A DNA stretch of 35,917 bases, from assembly GCA_003223395.1 (NCBI GenBank), contig QHUZ01000094.1:1-35917 (forward strand), in the 5' to 3' direction. Below are positions 7,221-14,926 of this stretch, piece after piece; the stretch's first letter is position 1; each line of letters opens with the position of its first letter. The notes under the pieces are model-generated. The model was not told the origin of the DNA, made no database searches, and saw nothing but the letters and a program-made list of their open reading frames with translations. The DNA comes from Gemmatimonadota bacterium. Lineage in GTDB: Bacteria > Gemmatimonadota > Gemmatimonadetes > Gemmatimonadales > GWC2-71-9. Both the position numbers and the translations under genes were made by a program.

Positions 7221-8372
7221 GTGACGCACACCAACGTGTGGAGACTGGTTGTCGTGCTCGGCGCCGCCGCGGGTCCGCTTGCGGCGCAGACGCCTGACGC
7301 CGGGCCCGCATTCAACGGGCTGCGGACGCCTGTGTCGCCGGCATTCGTCCTGCTCGGCATCGCGCCCACCGTCGTCGAACGCCCGAACACGCCGGCAGAT
7401 CTCGCATTCAGCGTGCTGAACCGCAGTGCGGCATTCACCAGCCTACCCCGCGACATCGCGCTCGAGCTCAGCCCCTATTGGCTGGTCAAGCATCCGACGC
7501 TCACCTGGACCGCGGACACCGTGCGGGGGCTTAGCACCTCGCTCTCCCGCACGATGACCCTGTCGTTTGCCACCGCGGAGCTTGGCACGAGCACGCGACC
7601 GGTGACCGGACTCTCCGTCGGATTTCGCGCGGCCCCGTTCTCGGGACGGCTGTCGCATCAGTCCATTACGCGGCTGCACGAGCTGGAGGCGCAGTTGGGG
7701 AATCTCAGCTCGCTCGTCGATTCGCTCACCGCGGTGGACGTCGCCCGGCTCGACAGCATCCTCATCCGCGAGCGCAGGGCGGCGACGAGCGACGCCGAGC
7801 GACAAGCCGCGCAGAACCGCCACGCTGCCGCCGTGGCCGAACTCACGCGCACCGTCACCGAGTCCGAGGCGTACACCACGGCGGTTGCCGACATGAAAGA
7901 GACGTTCAAGGATCTGGCGTTGATTCGCGAAGGATTCGTGCTGGAAGTCGCCGGCGGCGCGGCGATGCAAGCGCCGGGTGGCGCGGCGGACAGTGCCAAG
8001 CTGGCTCGCTGGGGCGCGTGGATCACCGCCGGTTATGAAGGAAAGTCCTTGAGCTTCGTCGTCGTGAACCGCTTTCTGGCCAGCTCGGTGGACTCGAGCT
8101 TCGATGCGCTGGATCTCGGTATGCGGTTGATCTACACGACCGGCCGCTACGCGCTGTCGGCGGAGGGCAGCTTTCGCTCATTCACCGATCGCGGCGCGCC
8201 GGCTAACGAGTACCGCTTCGCCGCACTCGTGGACTTCGAGCTACAGAAAGGGCTGTGGGTGACCGGCACGTTCGGACGCGACTACAGCGCCAGCGCGCCT
8301 GGCAGCTTGCTTGCACAGATCGGCGTCTCGATGAACGTCGCAGGCGAGCGCATCAAGCTCCCGCTACACTAA
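7221..8372 (+). CDS. Exported protein with coiled coil, probable outer-membrane beta-barrel
   Basis: 383 residues from GTG 7221. The signal peptide reads MTHTNVWRLVVVLGAAAGPLAAQ. The middle (about residues 145-215) is strongly helical and charged with heptad-like spacing (LHELEAQLGNLSSLVDSL, ERRAATSDAERQAAQ), so a coiled coil is likely. The last 130 residues alternate in strand-like fashion (WGAWITAGYEGKSLSFVVVNRF, LGMRLIYTTGRYALSAEGSF, LWVTGTFGRDYSA) and end IKLPLH, as expected for an outer-membrane barrel. An in-frame ATG at 7179 exists but would put the signal peptide internally. Function unknown. Confidence 0.8.
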   Translation: MTHTNVWRLVVVLGAAAGPLAAQTPDAGPAFNGLRTPVSPAFVLLGIAPTVVERPNTPADLAFSVLNRSAAFTSLPRDIALELSPYWLVKHPTLTWTADTVRGLSTSLSRTMTLSFATAELGTSTRPVTGLSVGFRAAPFSGRLSHQSITRLHELEAQLGNLSSLVDSLTAVDVARLDSILIRERRAATSDAERQAAQNRHAAAVAELTRTVTESEAYTTAVADMKETFKDLALIREGFVLEVAGGAAMQAPGGAADSAKLARWGAWITAGYEGKSLSFVVVNRFLASSVDSSFDALDLGMRLIYTTGRYALSAEGSFRSFTDRGAPANEYRFAALVDFELQKGLWVTGTFGRDYSASAPGSLLAQIGVSMNVAGERIKLPLH

Positions 8373-8470
8373 GGCACCGGCGTCGGGCGCGTGCGCCGCG
8401 ACCTCCCGCAGCGCCGCGGGCACATCGGCCGCTGTGCCGACGACCGCGAGTCGCGAGGGCTCCCCGGACA
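8373..8470 (-). pseudogene. Remnant of a receiver (response-regulator) N-terminus
   Basis: On the minus strand a short frame reads VLVVVSGEPSRLAVVGTAA and then DVPAALREVAAHAPDAG, and stops just inside the 3' end of the 7221 gene. It resembles the beginning of a receiver domain but is truncated after about 35 residues. A GCTCAAAATGTCCTAG element lies directly upstream. It may once have been the front of a receiver-HTH gene like the one at 8509-9051. The identification rests on a short stretch and is tentative. Confidence 0.35.
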
Positions 8471-8476
8471 CGACGA

Positions 8477-8492
8477 CTAGGACATTTTGAGC
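8477..8492 (-). promoter_or_regulatory. GCTCAAAATGTCCTAG element, copy 2
   Basis: 14 of 16 positions match the consensus on the minus strand, upstream of the receiver remnant. It is 32 bases from copy 3, about three helical turns, and in the same orientation. Confidence 0.55.
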
Positions 8493-8508
8493 GGAGGAGA
8501 AAACAGAC

Positions 8509-8524
8509 TTATGACAATCTGAGC
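8509..8524 (-). promoter_or_regulatory. GCTCAGATTGTCATAA element, copy 3 (degenerate)
   Basis: 12 of 16 positions match the consensus on the minus strand. It overlaps the last codons of the HTH regulator gene and forms a tandem pair with copy 2. Confidence 0.4.
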
Positions 8525-9051
8525 CGCGCGCGGTGGTGTTGGGCGGCGCGCCCCTTCGCTGCAACGGGCGGCAGGCGACGAGCTGGCGTGGCGCGACGCT
8601 GCGGGCTCTGCTTTTCCCACACCCGCAGCTCACTAAGGAACCGGCGCAGCGCCCACGGCGATCCCTTGTCCAGAACCTCTTCCCAGCCATGCCCTGTCAC
8701 CTTCTTCACCAGGCGATAACACGCGCTGGGGTGGCGATGGCAGCGAAACGCCATCCAACAGAGCGACACGTGTTCGCGCTCAGCAGATTCAACCCAATTG
8801 AGCACCGTGACCCATTCGGTCATACGGTGTAGCGGTGGGAGCCCTTCGTGTTCGAGCAGGCGGGCAAGCTGGAAGCGGTTGCTGAGTCCGAGGGCGCGGG
8901 CTACGACCTGTGCCGAGCCGATCGGTCCTTTCGACAGGAGCACGGCTTCGATGACGGCGCGTGCACGAAGCCGCATCTGAGGACGGGCGGAGCGGATGGC
9001 CACCATTACGCGTTCGAGCACGCAGGGTCCCGAGGGCCGAGAGCCGACCAA
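8509..9051 (-). CDS. AraC-like helix-turn-helix transcriptional regulator
   Basis: Up to 180 residues from TTG 9051; GTG 9021 and ATG 9006 are alternative starts, and an in-frame TAG (9090-9088) blocks any longer form. The central part is a two-HTH, AraC-like domain: RARAVIEAVLLSKGPIGSA, ARALGLSNRFQLARLLEHEG, PPLHRMTEWVTVLNW, then HRHPSACYRLVKKVTGHGWEEVL. The first 30 residues (VGSRPSGPCVLERVMVAIRS) look like the tail of a receiver domain, so the N-terminal receiver seems to be lost. Tandem GCTCAAAG elements lie on both sides. This regulator is the natural candidate to bind them, by inference. The basic C-terminal tail is probably not conserved. Confidence 0.72.
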   Translation of the reverse strand: MVGSRPSGPCVLERVMVAIRSARPQMRLRARAVIEAVLLSKGPIGSAQVVARALGLSNRFQLARLLEHEGLPPLHRMTEWVTVLNWVESAEREHVSLCWMAFRCHRHPSACYRLVKKVTGHGWEEVLDKGSPWALRRFLSELRVWEKQSPQRRATPARRLPPVAAKGRAAQHHRARLRLS

Positions 9052-9100
9052 TGATGTGCGCCATCGCCGCGGGTTGCAATCTCTGGACTAGACCCGTGTT

Positions 9101-9116
9101 GCTCAAAATGTCATAA
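9101..9116 (+). promoter_or_regulatory. GCTCAAAATGTCATAA element, copy 4
   Basis: 14 of 16 positions match the consensus, on the plus strand pointing to the 9241 gene. It is in tandem with copy 5, which starts 57 bases further on. Confidence 0.6.
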
Positions 9117-9157
9117 CGCCTTTCACGAGATCGAAACCCTCGGTGCTTTGCCGGGAT

Positions 9158-9173
9158 GCTCAAAGTGTCATAG
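9158..9173 (+). promoter_or_regulatory. GCTCAAAGTGTCATAG element, copy 5
   Basis: Perfect consensus, continuing as TCCAGTCGC, close to the TCCGTCGC that follows copy 8. It points to ATG 9241, 67 bases away. Confidence 0.65.
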
Positions 9174-9240
9174 TCCAGTCGCTTGGCAACAGACATGATC
9201 TTTTTGCTGCCCACATCGTCAGGTAACGAAAGGACAACAA

Positions 9241-9776
9241 TGACGCGTCAAGTGAGGAGGGCCTCGGGGGCCGTCTTGGGAAGGGGCGGAATATCTGGAG
9301 CGACGGGGACTCGCGGGCTGGGAGGTGGCGCTCCTGCGCCTGCCCCTACCCGTACCCCTACCACTGAGCCTGCCGCTGCCCCGGCGCCTGCGGGTGCGGG
9401 CGCGGTGACGGCCGGCACGCCGGATGACTATATCGACCGGCTCATGAAGTTGATTCCGGCCGACACCGTCGCTCTCTACCTCTCGCTCGATGGCATCGTG
9501 CGCAGCGGCCTCAAGGGCGATCCTGCGCTTTCAACCTGGATGTGGGCACTGTTCGTCGTTGTTGTAGTGGGGAACGTCCTCTATTGGCGGAAGACAGGCG
9601 TTACCGACGTCGTCCAGTACGTGGTCTTGACGCTCGCGTTCGTGGTGTGGGTGTTCACGATCGGCGGACCGTTCCACGACCTGCCCTGGTACAAGCCGTT
9701 CATGGGTTCGGTATTGCTCGGCCTCTTCACCTTTTTTGCGCCCCTGTTGTACAAGGGCGCGCCGCAGCCGACGTAG
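9241..9776 (+). CDS. Membrane protein with Ala/Pro-rich N-terminus and three C-terminal helices
   Basis: 178 residues from ATG 9241. The first 65 residues are low-complexity Gly/Ala/Pro/Thr. A conserved-looking amphipathic block follows (DDYIDRLMKLIPADTVALYL), then three hydrophobic helices (WMWALFVVVVVGNVLYW, VVQYVVLTLAFVVWVFTIGG, FMGSVLLGLFTFFAPLLY). I do not recognise a named family. The flexible linker plus helix bundle suggests an inner-membrane effector or anchor, but that is speculation. Two tandem GCTCAAAG elements precede it. It is convergent with the GH172 gene. Confidence 0.8.
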
Positions 9777-9789
9777 CGAGGATCTCCCC

Positions 9790-10899
9790 TCAGCGGAGCG
9801 CGACCAAGAGGAAGAGCGCGATCGGGACCGCCACCACGAGGGCAGCCTGGAGGATGTTGGGCGCCGCAGATGTCACGGCGCGCGCGACCGCCGGCGGCAG
9901 CACCCCGAACGGCCGGTGCGGCTCACTCTGATACCAATAGGCGACGCTCGCATAGTCGCTGCGCAACATGTTGTCGAGTCCGTGATCCAGCATCACCCGC
10001 AACGATTTTTGGAACGGCGTCGGCGCATCGAGATCGAAGCGGTACGCCGCGACGCGGCCCTTCACGTACGACCGGACCGTGCACCCGTGCGTCGCGCCGT
10101 CATAGGTGCCGCGCGCGAAATACCATCCGGCGTTGAAATAGTCTTCGGTGCCGGTCCCCTGTACCGACGGCTGCTTCTCGCCATCGACATAGATCGCTTC
10201 CTGCCCCTCCAGCAGTCCCAGACCGTAGCCGTACGGATATCCCATGCGCGCGGGCGGCAGCCGCAACCAGCGATCGCGATTCTGCAGAAACGCGTGACAC
10301 CCCACATAATGGCCGCTCCCGTTGGCCTCCAGAATCGTGTACGGCACGCCACGCGGCGTCGGGTTTTCGCGCCGCCACTCCGCATGAAAACGCAATGCGC
10401 TCGGCGGCTCAACCTGCTCGAGCACCGTGATCTGGTAGTACAGCGGATCGATCAGCTTCGGACCGTCATTGGTTACGTCGAGACGCGCGCCGGCGGCGTA
10501 CGGCATTGGAAACGCGCAATGATAGCCGCCGCTGCCTAAGCTCGTCGCTGCGGAGGTGTACTGCACGTAGCAACCGAACGGCGCGCCGAAGAAGTCTCCC
10601 ATGGGGCACTGCACGCTGGGCTCGGTCTCACCGTCCCAGTAGAAGCGGAGCACAAGGTGGCGCAGCGCGCGCCGGTTGAACGGCAGCAGCGTGGTCATCC
10701 ACACGCGAGTCACGAGCCCCGGACCCGTAGTGCTGGCCATCGTGTGCGTTTCCCCCGCCGCCACCACAATTCTCTTCCGCCGCGCTGGAGCGGGCCGCAG
10801 GCCCAACCAATCGCCGCCGCGGTGCGGATCCCTGTCAAAACTCGAGAATTGGCGCACGCGCCCAGGTTGGGGGACGAGCAGACGCTGGAGGTCGTTCAT
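9790..10899 (-). CDS. GH172 (DUF2961) glycoside hydrolase with C-terminal membrane anchor
   Basis: 369 residues. The DUF2961/GH172 signature GTGTEDYFNAGWYF is at about 245-258, with supporting blocks VTRVWMTTLLPFNRRALRHLVLRFYWDGE, PMGDFFGAPFG and FPMPYAAGARL. Characterised GH172 enzymes act on alpha-fructofuranosides (difructose dianhydride) or on D-arabinofuranosides such as mycobacterial D-arabinan. The start is ATG 10899, overlapping the upstream stop as ATGA. The C-terminus ends in one hydrophobic helix (NILQAALVVAVPIALFLLVAL) and no N-terminal signal is present. The protein thus looks tail-anchored, which is unusual for this family. With DUF2723 upstream and a DPPR synthase nearby, an arabinofuranosyl substrate is inferred. 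Confidence 0.87.
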   Translation of the reverse strand: MNDLQRLLVPQPGRVRQFSSFDRDPHRGGDWLGLRPAPARRKRIVVAAGETHTMASTTGPGLVTRVWMTTLLPFNRRALRHLVLRFYWDGETEPSVQCPMGDFFGAPFGCYVQYTSAATSLGSGGYHCAFPMPYAAGARLDVTNDGPKLIDPLYYQITVLEQVEPPSALRFHAEWRRENPTPRGVPYTILEANGSGHYVGCHAFLQNRDRWLRLPPARMGYPYGYGLGLLEGQEAIYVDGEKQPSVQGTGTEDYFNAGWYFARGTYDGATHGCTVRSYVKGRVAAYRFDLDAPTPFQKSLRVMLDHGLDNMLRSDYASVAYWYQSEPHRPFGVLPPAVARAVTSAAPNILQAALVVAVPIALFLLVALR

Positions 10900-12548
10900 C
10901 GCAGGACCGCGTCGATGACTTGCGCCAGCGTCTGTGGTTGATACGGCTCCGCGCACGTGCCGGCTGACGGATGCCGAGGTTGCACGCGGTACAGGTTTGC
11001 ATCGGGGAAGACGCGAAACTCGCGCCGCATCTCGGCGCTGTAGGCGCGCGCGGTCATAGTGGGGACGTAAAACGGCCGGCAGGGGCTGACGGTGCGTGCT
11101 TTGACCGCGAGGACATGCGGCATCAGCGGCATTGCGACGAAGCCCAACGGATCCACATACACGTCGGGGCGAACGCCCTCGACCACCTGCACGTACCGCA
11201 GTACCATGCTGACCTCGAGGTCCGGCCGCGGCGCAATCACGACGGCGTTGGCCTTCAGCTTGGCGAGCGTCGCGCGCGCAAACCGCTCCGCCGAGTGGTC
11301 GCCGTGCTTGTTGGGATTCAGGAAATAGGCGAGCCCATCGCGCGCGCGTCCCCCAGGTCCAATATCCGGAATCCCCAGATCGGCATCGTCGATCCCCGCG
11401 GCGCGCAGGGCGCTCGGCGCCGCCTGATACAAGGCGATCGGCGCGATGACCACGGCAGCCCCGAGGGCCGCAAGGGTCGCAACGCGCCGAGTCCCAGACT
11501 GCACGGTCGCGATCGCGCGCGTGGCGCCCACGCCGATGCACAGAGCAAAGACCAGGTAGGACGGCAAATGAAACGCGAATCGATCTTCGAACGGGAAGTT
11601 CAACGAGAACGCGACATGCGTCCCGAAGAGCCACGCCAGATACGTGGCAGCCTCGGGCCGGGTCTTCCTGAGTGTGGCGAAGCCGAGGATCCCGAGTGCA
11701 ACGCCCAGCGGCGTGAACTGGTAGAGCAGGTATCCGGCATAATGGACGATGTTGATCGCGACGGCCGCGAGTGCGTGTGGCACGGTGTCGTCCGGGAGCG
11801 CGGGCAACCACGTGGCGGCCGTGAACGCCGGTCCCAGTCCAATGACGCGCGCCACGCGAAGAAACTGAATCCACCATGGCGCGAAGCCCGCGAGAAATGC
11901 GCCGATGACTGCCGTAGTCTGCATCATGGTCGGCCGGCGCGTACCCCCACCCTCCCAGATCAAGTAGCCCGCTGTCGGGATCAGGGTCAGCACCAGCATG
12001 ACGTGATTCGCGAGACCCAGCCCGCTGATAAAGGCCAACCAACGAAGATCCGTGACCCGCCGGTGCTCGAGCCACCGCAGCGAGAGCGAGATGACCGCAA
12101 TCATGAACAGGCAATGCAGCGCAAGCACTTCCGTCGTGACGGCGTGCCACCAGAACGTGTGTGAGACGGCGAGGGCGAGCGCGCCGAGCGCTGCGCCGGT
12201 GCGATCGGCGCCCAGTCGCCGCGCGAGGGGATAGGCGAGCGCGACCGCGAGTGCGGCGATGAGGGCCGAGAACAAGTTCAGCCGGAGGCCGGGAGACCCG
12301 AGCGGCACGAGCAGCGCGCCGCGGGCCAGCACGATGTACAGCGGATGATCCCAGGGAGTCACGCCCAATCGAGCAAACGGTCCGCCATCCATCGGCGCGT
12401 GGCTCAGCTCGGGGAGAAACCAGTAGTTCGAGCCGCCCAGCACGACGTCCAGCTGCATGCGACCCGCATCGGCCCAATCCAACGACGGCGCGAGGGTCGC
12501 GCAATACAGCGCCAAGGCGCCGGCAAAGAGCGTGGCCCGAGGGCGCAT
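10896..12548 (-). CDS. DUF2723 polytopic glycosyltransferase (GT-C, protein O-mannosyltransferase-like)
   Basis: 550 residues, with about ten hydrophobic helices in the first 380 residues and a soluble C-terminal domain. It opens LFAGALALYCATLAPSLDWADAGRMQ; the early acidic residue in the first loop is typical of GT-C enzymes using polyprenyl-phosphate sugars. Further blocks are WDHPLYIVLARGA, SHTFWWHAVTTEVLALH and GLANHVMLVLTLIP. The family is known as DUF2723/TMEM260-like. Its stop overlaps the GH172 start (ATGA) and it starts 4 bases after the upstream gene ends, so the three genes form one operon. Donor and acceptor are unknown. Confidence 0.85.
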   Translation of the reverse strand: MRPRATLFAGALALYCATLAPSLDWADAGRMQLDVVLGGSNYWFLPELSHAPMDGGPFARLGVTPWDHPLYIVLARGALLVPLGSPGLRLNLFSALIAALAVALAYPLARRLGADRTGAALGALALAVSHTFWWHAVTTEVLALHCLFMIAVISLSLRWLEHRRVTDLRWLAFISGLGLANHVMLVLTLIPTAGYLIWEGGGTRRPTMMQTTAVIGAFLAGFAPWWIQFLRVARVIGLGPAFTAATWLPALPDDTVPHALAAVAINIVHYAGYLLYQFTPLGVALGILGFATLRKTRPEAATYLAWLFGTHVAFSLNFPFEDRFAFHLPSYLVFALCIGVGATRAIATVQSGTRRVATLAALGAAVVIAPIALYQAAPSALRAAGIDDADLGIPDIGPGGRARDGLAYFLNPNKHGDHSAERFARATLAKLKANAVVIAPRPDLEVSMVLRYVQVVEGVRPDVYVDPLGFVAMPLMPHVLAVKARTVSPCRPFYVPTMTARAYSAEMRREFRVFPDANLYRVQPRHPSAGTCAEPYQPQTLAQVIDAVLR

Positions 12549-12552
12549 GCCG

Positions 12553-14106
12553 TCAGGGCCCTCGCAGCAGCGCCAAAAACCCGGTCCCGAGGAGCTGCAG
12601 GAACGATGTGACGACGGGGATGGCCGAGGTGATCTTCAGGTGTACGCGCAAGTTGCGGCTGATCGGCCAGGTATCGCACTGTTCGATGAACACCGTCCGC
12701 ACCTGTTTCGCGCGCTCGATTCCTTCCAGCGTGGCCGGCACCTTGGCCGGATCGGTCTTGGCGTCTCTCCGTGCAGCGGCCAGCAGCTCCTCGATGTCCT
12801 GTGAGATCCCGTTCAGTTCCCGCTCGCGCGCCTCCTCCATGGCCTCGTGAGTCGGCCAGAGGATGAATCCCAGGGTGGCGACCGTCACGATCAGCAGAAG
12901 TCCCCATTCCACCGGGATCAGTGGCGACCAGACGTACAGCCTGATCCCCCACACCGTGACGGTCGGGACGTCAAGTCGTGACGCCGCGTGTACGCTGACG
13001 ACGCTGATCTCGAACGGCTCCATCCCGAGCCGATTCAGGAACGTGAACGCCCGCATGCCGCGATGCAGGCTGTCCATCACCACCGTCGTATCGAGTGCAA
13101 CGGTTTGCGAGGTCAGCTTCGTGACCTGCAGGCGCAACACGTCGTGTCGCCCGAGTCGCCGCAGCTTGGTGCGGACCGTGTCCCTCGCCGAGTCGAGCGC
13201 GACGGTGACCAGAATCTCCTTTCCGTTGGCGGCGACCATGCCGAGTTCCCAGGGAATCCCCGCGCACGTCCCGGCCGACGTACAAGGAGGGAGCCAGCGC
13301 ACGCCCTTCGCGGGAGCGGTGACGAGGATCGTGTCTGCGACAACGTCCCGCTGATCGGAGCGCAAGCTGGGGAGCACGCTTCCCATGAAGACAAAGAGCG
13401 TCATCACGGCGAGGAAATAGGAAATGCCGATCGCGTGGAGCCCGACCGCGCTCAGCCCGCACGCCTCGTCGGGATGGAACGGATGCAGCACCAGCCCTCC
13501 CGGCACTTCGCGCCACATCCGGCGCCACCAGTAGAGCGTCAGCCATTCGCGGATGAGAATCTGGCTGACCACGTAGGCCACGCCGCCAACGAGGACCAGC
13601 GATACGTATCGCGGCATGACATAGCCGTCGAACCACGGCTCGACCTTGGGATGCGGGCCCCAGAGCTGCTTTGCGACGAGCAGGACGGCCAGCGCGGCCA
13701 TCCCAAGCCCGATGAACCACCACCGCAGTCGGGACATCGACGCATAGACGGTGCGGATGAACCGCGTGTAGGCCTCCGGGTCCTTGAAGCTCGCGTTGTG
13801 CCCGAGGCGGCGAAACACGTTCGCGATGTCACTCCCCATCCAGACATAGAAGGCGAAGCAAAACGGAAACCACACGAACCCCGTCAACATCGATTCGATG
13901 TCGGGCCGCCAGAGGCGCACATCAGGGCCGAGGTGGCCATACCCGCCCAGCGTGGGAAGGATGAGCTTCTCGATGGGGCCGTAAATGAGGAACGAAACGA
14001 GCCACGCCTGCGGCCAATCGACGCGGAGGTAGTCGCGGAGAAACCGCACGACCGGATCCCCGGCGTCGGTCGGGAAGTGCTCCGGCATCACATCCGTTCG
14101 CTGCAT
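12553..14106 (-). CDS. Polytopic membrane protein with HPDxxCGL motif
   Basis: 517 residues from ATG 14106; GTG 14154 and ATG 14088 are alternatives. Helices are visible near 34-52, 74-92, 128-146, 166-186, 224-243 and close to the C-terminus (WGLLLIVTVATLGFILWP). A motif LHPFHPDEACGLSAVGLHAIG (about 207-227) precedes the fifth helix and recalls a group of uncharacterised membrane proteins with an HPDxxGGL signature. Between helices 5 and 6 is a soluble, probably periplasmic domain with paired Cys (PPCTSAGTC). A charged cytoplasmic tail follows. It is first in the operon with DUF2723 and GH172, and a GCTCAAAG element lies 53 bases upstream. Function unknown. Confidence 0.78.
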   Translation of the reverse strand: MQRTDVMPEHFPTDAGDPVVRFLRDYLRVDWPQAWLVSFLIYGPIEKLILPTLGGYGHLGPDVRLWRPDIESMLTGFVWFPFCFAFYVWMGSDIANVFRRLGHNASFKDPEAYTRFIRTVYASMSRLRWWFIGLGMAALAVLLVAKQLWGPHPKVEPWFDGYVMPRYVSLVLVGGVAYVVSQILIREWLTLYWWRRMWREVPGGLVLHPFHPDEACGLSAVGLHAIGISYFLAVMTLFVFMGSVLPSLRSDQRDVVADTILVTAPAKGVRWLPPCTSAGTCAGIPWELGMVAANGKEILVTVALDSARDTVRTKLRRLGRHDVLRLQVTKLTSQTVALDTTVVMDSLHRGMRAFTFLNRLGMEPFEISVVSVHAASRLDVPTVTVWGIRLYVWSPLIPVEWGLLLIVTVATLGFILWPTHEAMEEARERELNGISQDIEELLAAARRDAKTDPAKVPATLEGIERAKQVRTVFIEQCDTWPISRNLRVHLKITSAIPVVTSFLQLLGTGFLALLRGP

Positions 14107-14159
14107 GCCGCCACCTGGGCGCGGGAGCGCCGGAACATGCCCCGTGGCTCCCACACGCT

Positions 14160-14175
14160 CTAGAACACTTTGAGC
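14160..14175 (-). promoter_or_regulatory. GCTCAAAGTGTTCTAG element, copy 6
   Basis: 14 of 16 positions match the consensus on the minus strand. It points to ATG 14106 at 53 bases, nearly the spacing seen for copy 7, which supports that start codon over GTG 14154. Confidence 0.58.
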
Positions 14176-14205
14176 ACATCGAAAAAGGATCTAGAAAAGG
14201 ATTCA

Positions 14206-14233
14206 TTGACAGTCGGCATGCCCCACCTAGCGT
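14206..14233 (+). promoter_or_regulatory. Possible sigma-70 promoter for the UbiA-family gene
   Basis: TTGACA at 14206-14211, a 16-base spacer, then TAGCGT at 14228-14233, 15 bases before ATG 14249. The -10 is poor. The upstream stretch GAAAAAGGATCTAGAAAAGG is unusually AT-rich and contains two AAAAGGAT units. Confidence 0.35.
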
Positions 14234-14248
14234 TTCGCGCTCGCGACG

Positions 14249-14926
14249 ATGCGTCCGATCCTGCTTGCGCTGCGCCCCGCGTACTGGCTCAAGAACGCCT
14301 TGGTGTTCGTGCCCCTCCTGCAGGGGCGCGGCACCCAACAGGGCACCATGCTGCTCGCGCTGGGCGCCGTCGTCGCGTTCAGTCTCGCCGCTTCGAGCGC
14401 GTACGTCCTCAACGATGTGCTCGATGTGGGCAGTGATCGACAGCATCCCGTCAAACGGCATCGGCCGTTTGCGAGCGGCGCGCTGGACCTGCGCACGGGA
14501 CTGTTGTTTGCCGCCGGGTTGGCGGGTGGCGCGACGCTGGCTGGGGTCTCCCTCGCGCCTCGCGCCGCGGGTCCGCTCGCCGCGTACCTCGTATTGAGCT
14601 CGCTTTATTCACTCGGGCTGAAGCACGTATTTCTCGCCGACGTGTTCACGCTGGGGGCGCTCTACACGCTGCGGATCGTCGCGGGCGGTGTCGCGACGGG
14701 AGCGCCCGTCTCGAACGCACTGGTGATCGCCTCCGTCGCACTGTTCGCGGCGCTCGCCATTGGGAAGCGGCTGGTGGAGCTGCGGCAGCTCCCGCCGGGC
14801 CGTGATCGGTGGCCCGGACGGCCCTATCACAACGGACACCGGAAGTATCTGCGGCAGCTCGCGGTCGTCGCGGGATGCGCATCGCTCGTCTCGGTCCTCG
14901 TCGCGGAGCTCGTATGGCGCGGCTGA
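14249..14926 (+). CDS. UbiA-family decaprenyl-phosphate phosphoribosyltransferase-like protein, short
   Basis: Polytopic prenyltransferase relative. RPAYWLKNALVFVPLLQG, SSAYVLNDVLDVGSDRQHP and VKRHRPFASGAL form the first aspartate motif in the DPPR-synthase version, and SLYSLGLKHVFLADVFTLGALYTLRI the second. Such enzymes transfer phosphoribose to decaprenyl phosphate, the first step to decaprenyl-phospho-arabinose. At 225 residues it lacks roughly the last 60-70 residues (about two helices) of typical members; it ends VSVLVAELVWRG as the next gene begins. The fold core and both Asp motifs are intact, so activity is possible but uncertain. It is divergent from the DUF2723/GH172 operon. Confidence 0.87.
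   Translation: MRPILLALRPAYWLKNALVFVPLLQGRGTQQGTMLLALGAVVAFSLAASSAYVLNDVLDVGSDRQHPVKRHRPFASGALDLRTGLLFAAGLAGGATLAGVSLAPRAAGPLAAYLVLSSLYSLGLKHVFLADVFTLGALYTLRIVAGGVATGAPVSNALVIASVALFAALAIGKRLVELRQLPPGRDRWPGRPYHNGHRKYLRQLAVVAGCASLVSVLVAELVWRG

Larger units (their letters stand above)
9052..9240. promoter_or_regulatory. Divergent intergenic region between HTH regulator and membrane protein
   Basis: 189 bases without a gene, holding copies 4 and 5 of the GCTCAAAGTGTCATAG element. The local AT content is higher than the surroundings (for example GACATGATCTTTTTG, 9193-9207). This is presumably the promoter region for both genes; no canonical -35/-10 pair is evident. Confidence 0.5.

Noticed and set aside
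10900-12504. Long minus-strand open frame upstream of the GH172 gene (part of a 904-codon frame)
   Set aside because: It is an out-of-frame reading of the DUF2723 gene, Arg/Gly/Ala-rich with no domain; only the part from ATG 10899 is GH172.
12988-14163. 391-codon plus-strand open frame opposite the polytopic membrane protein
   Set aside because: Antisense shadow; charged low-complexity composition, no recognisable domain.
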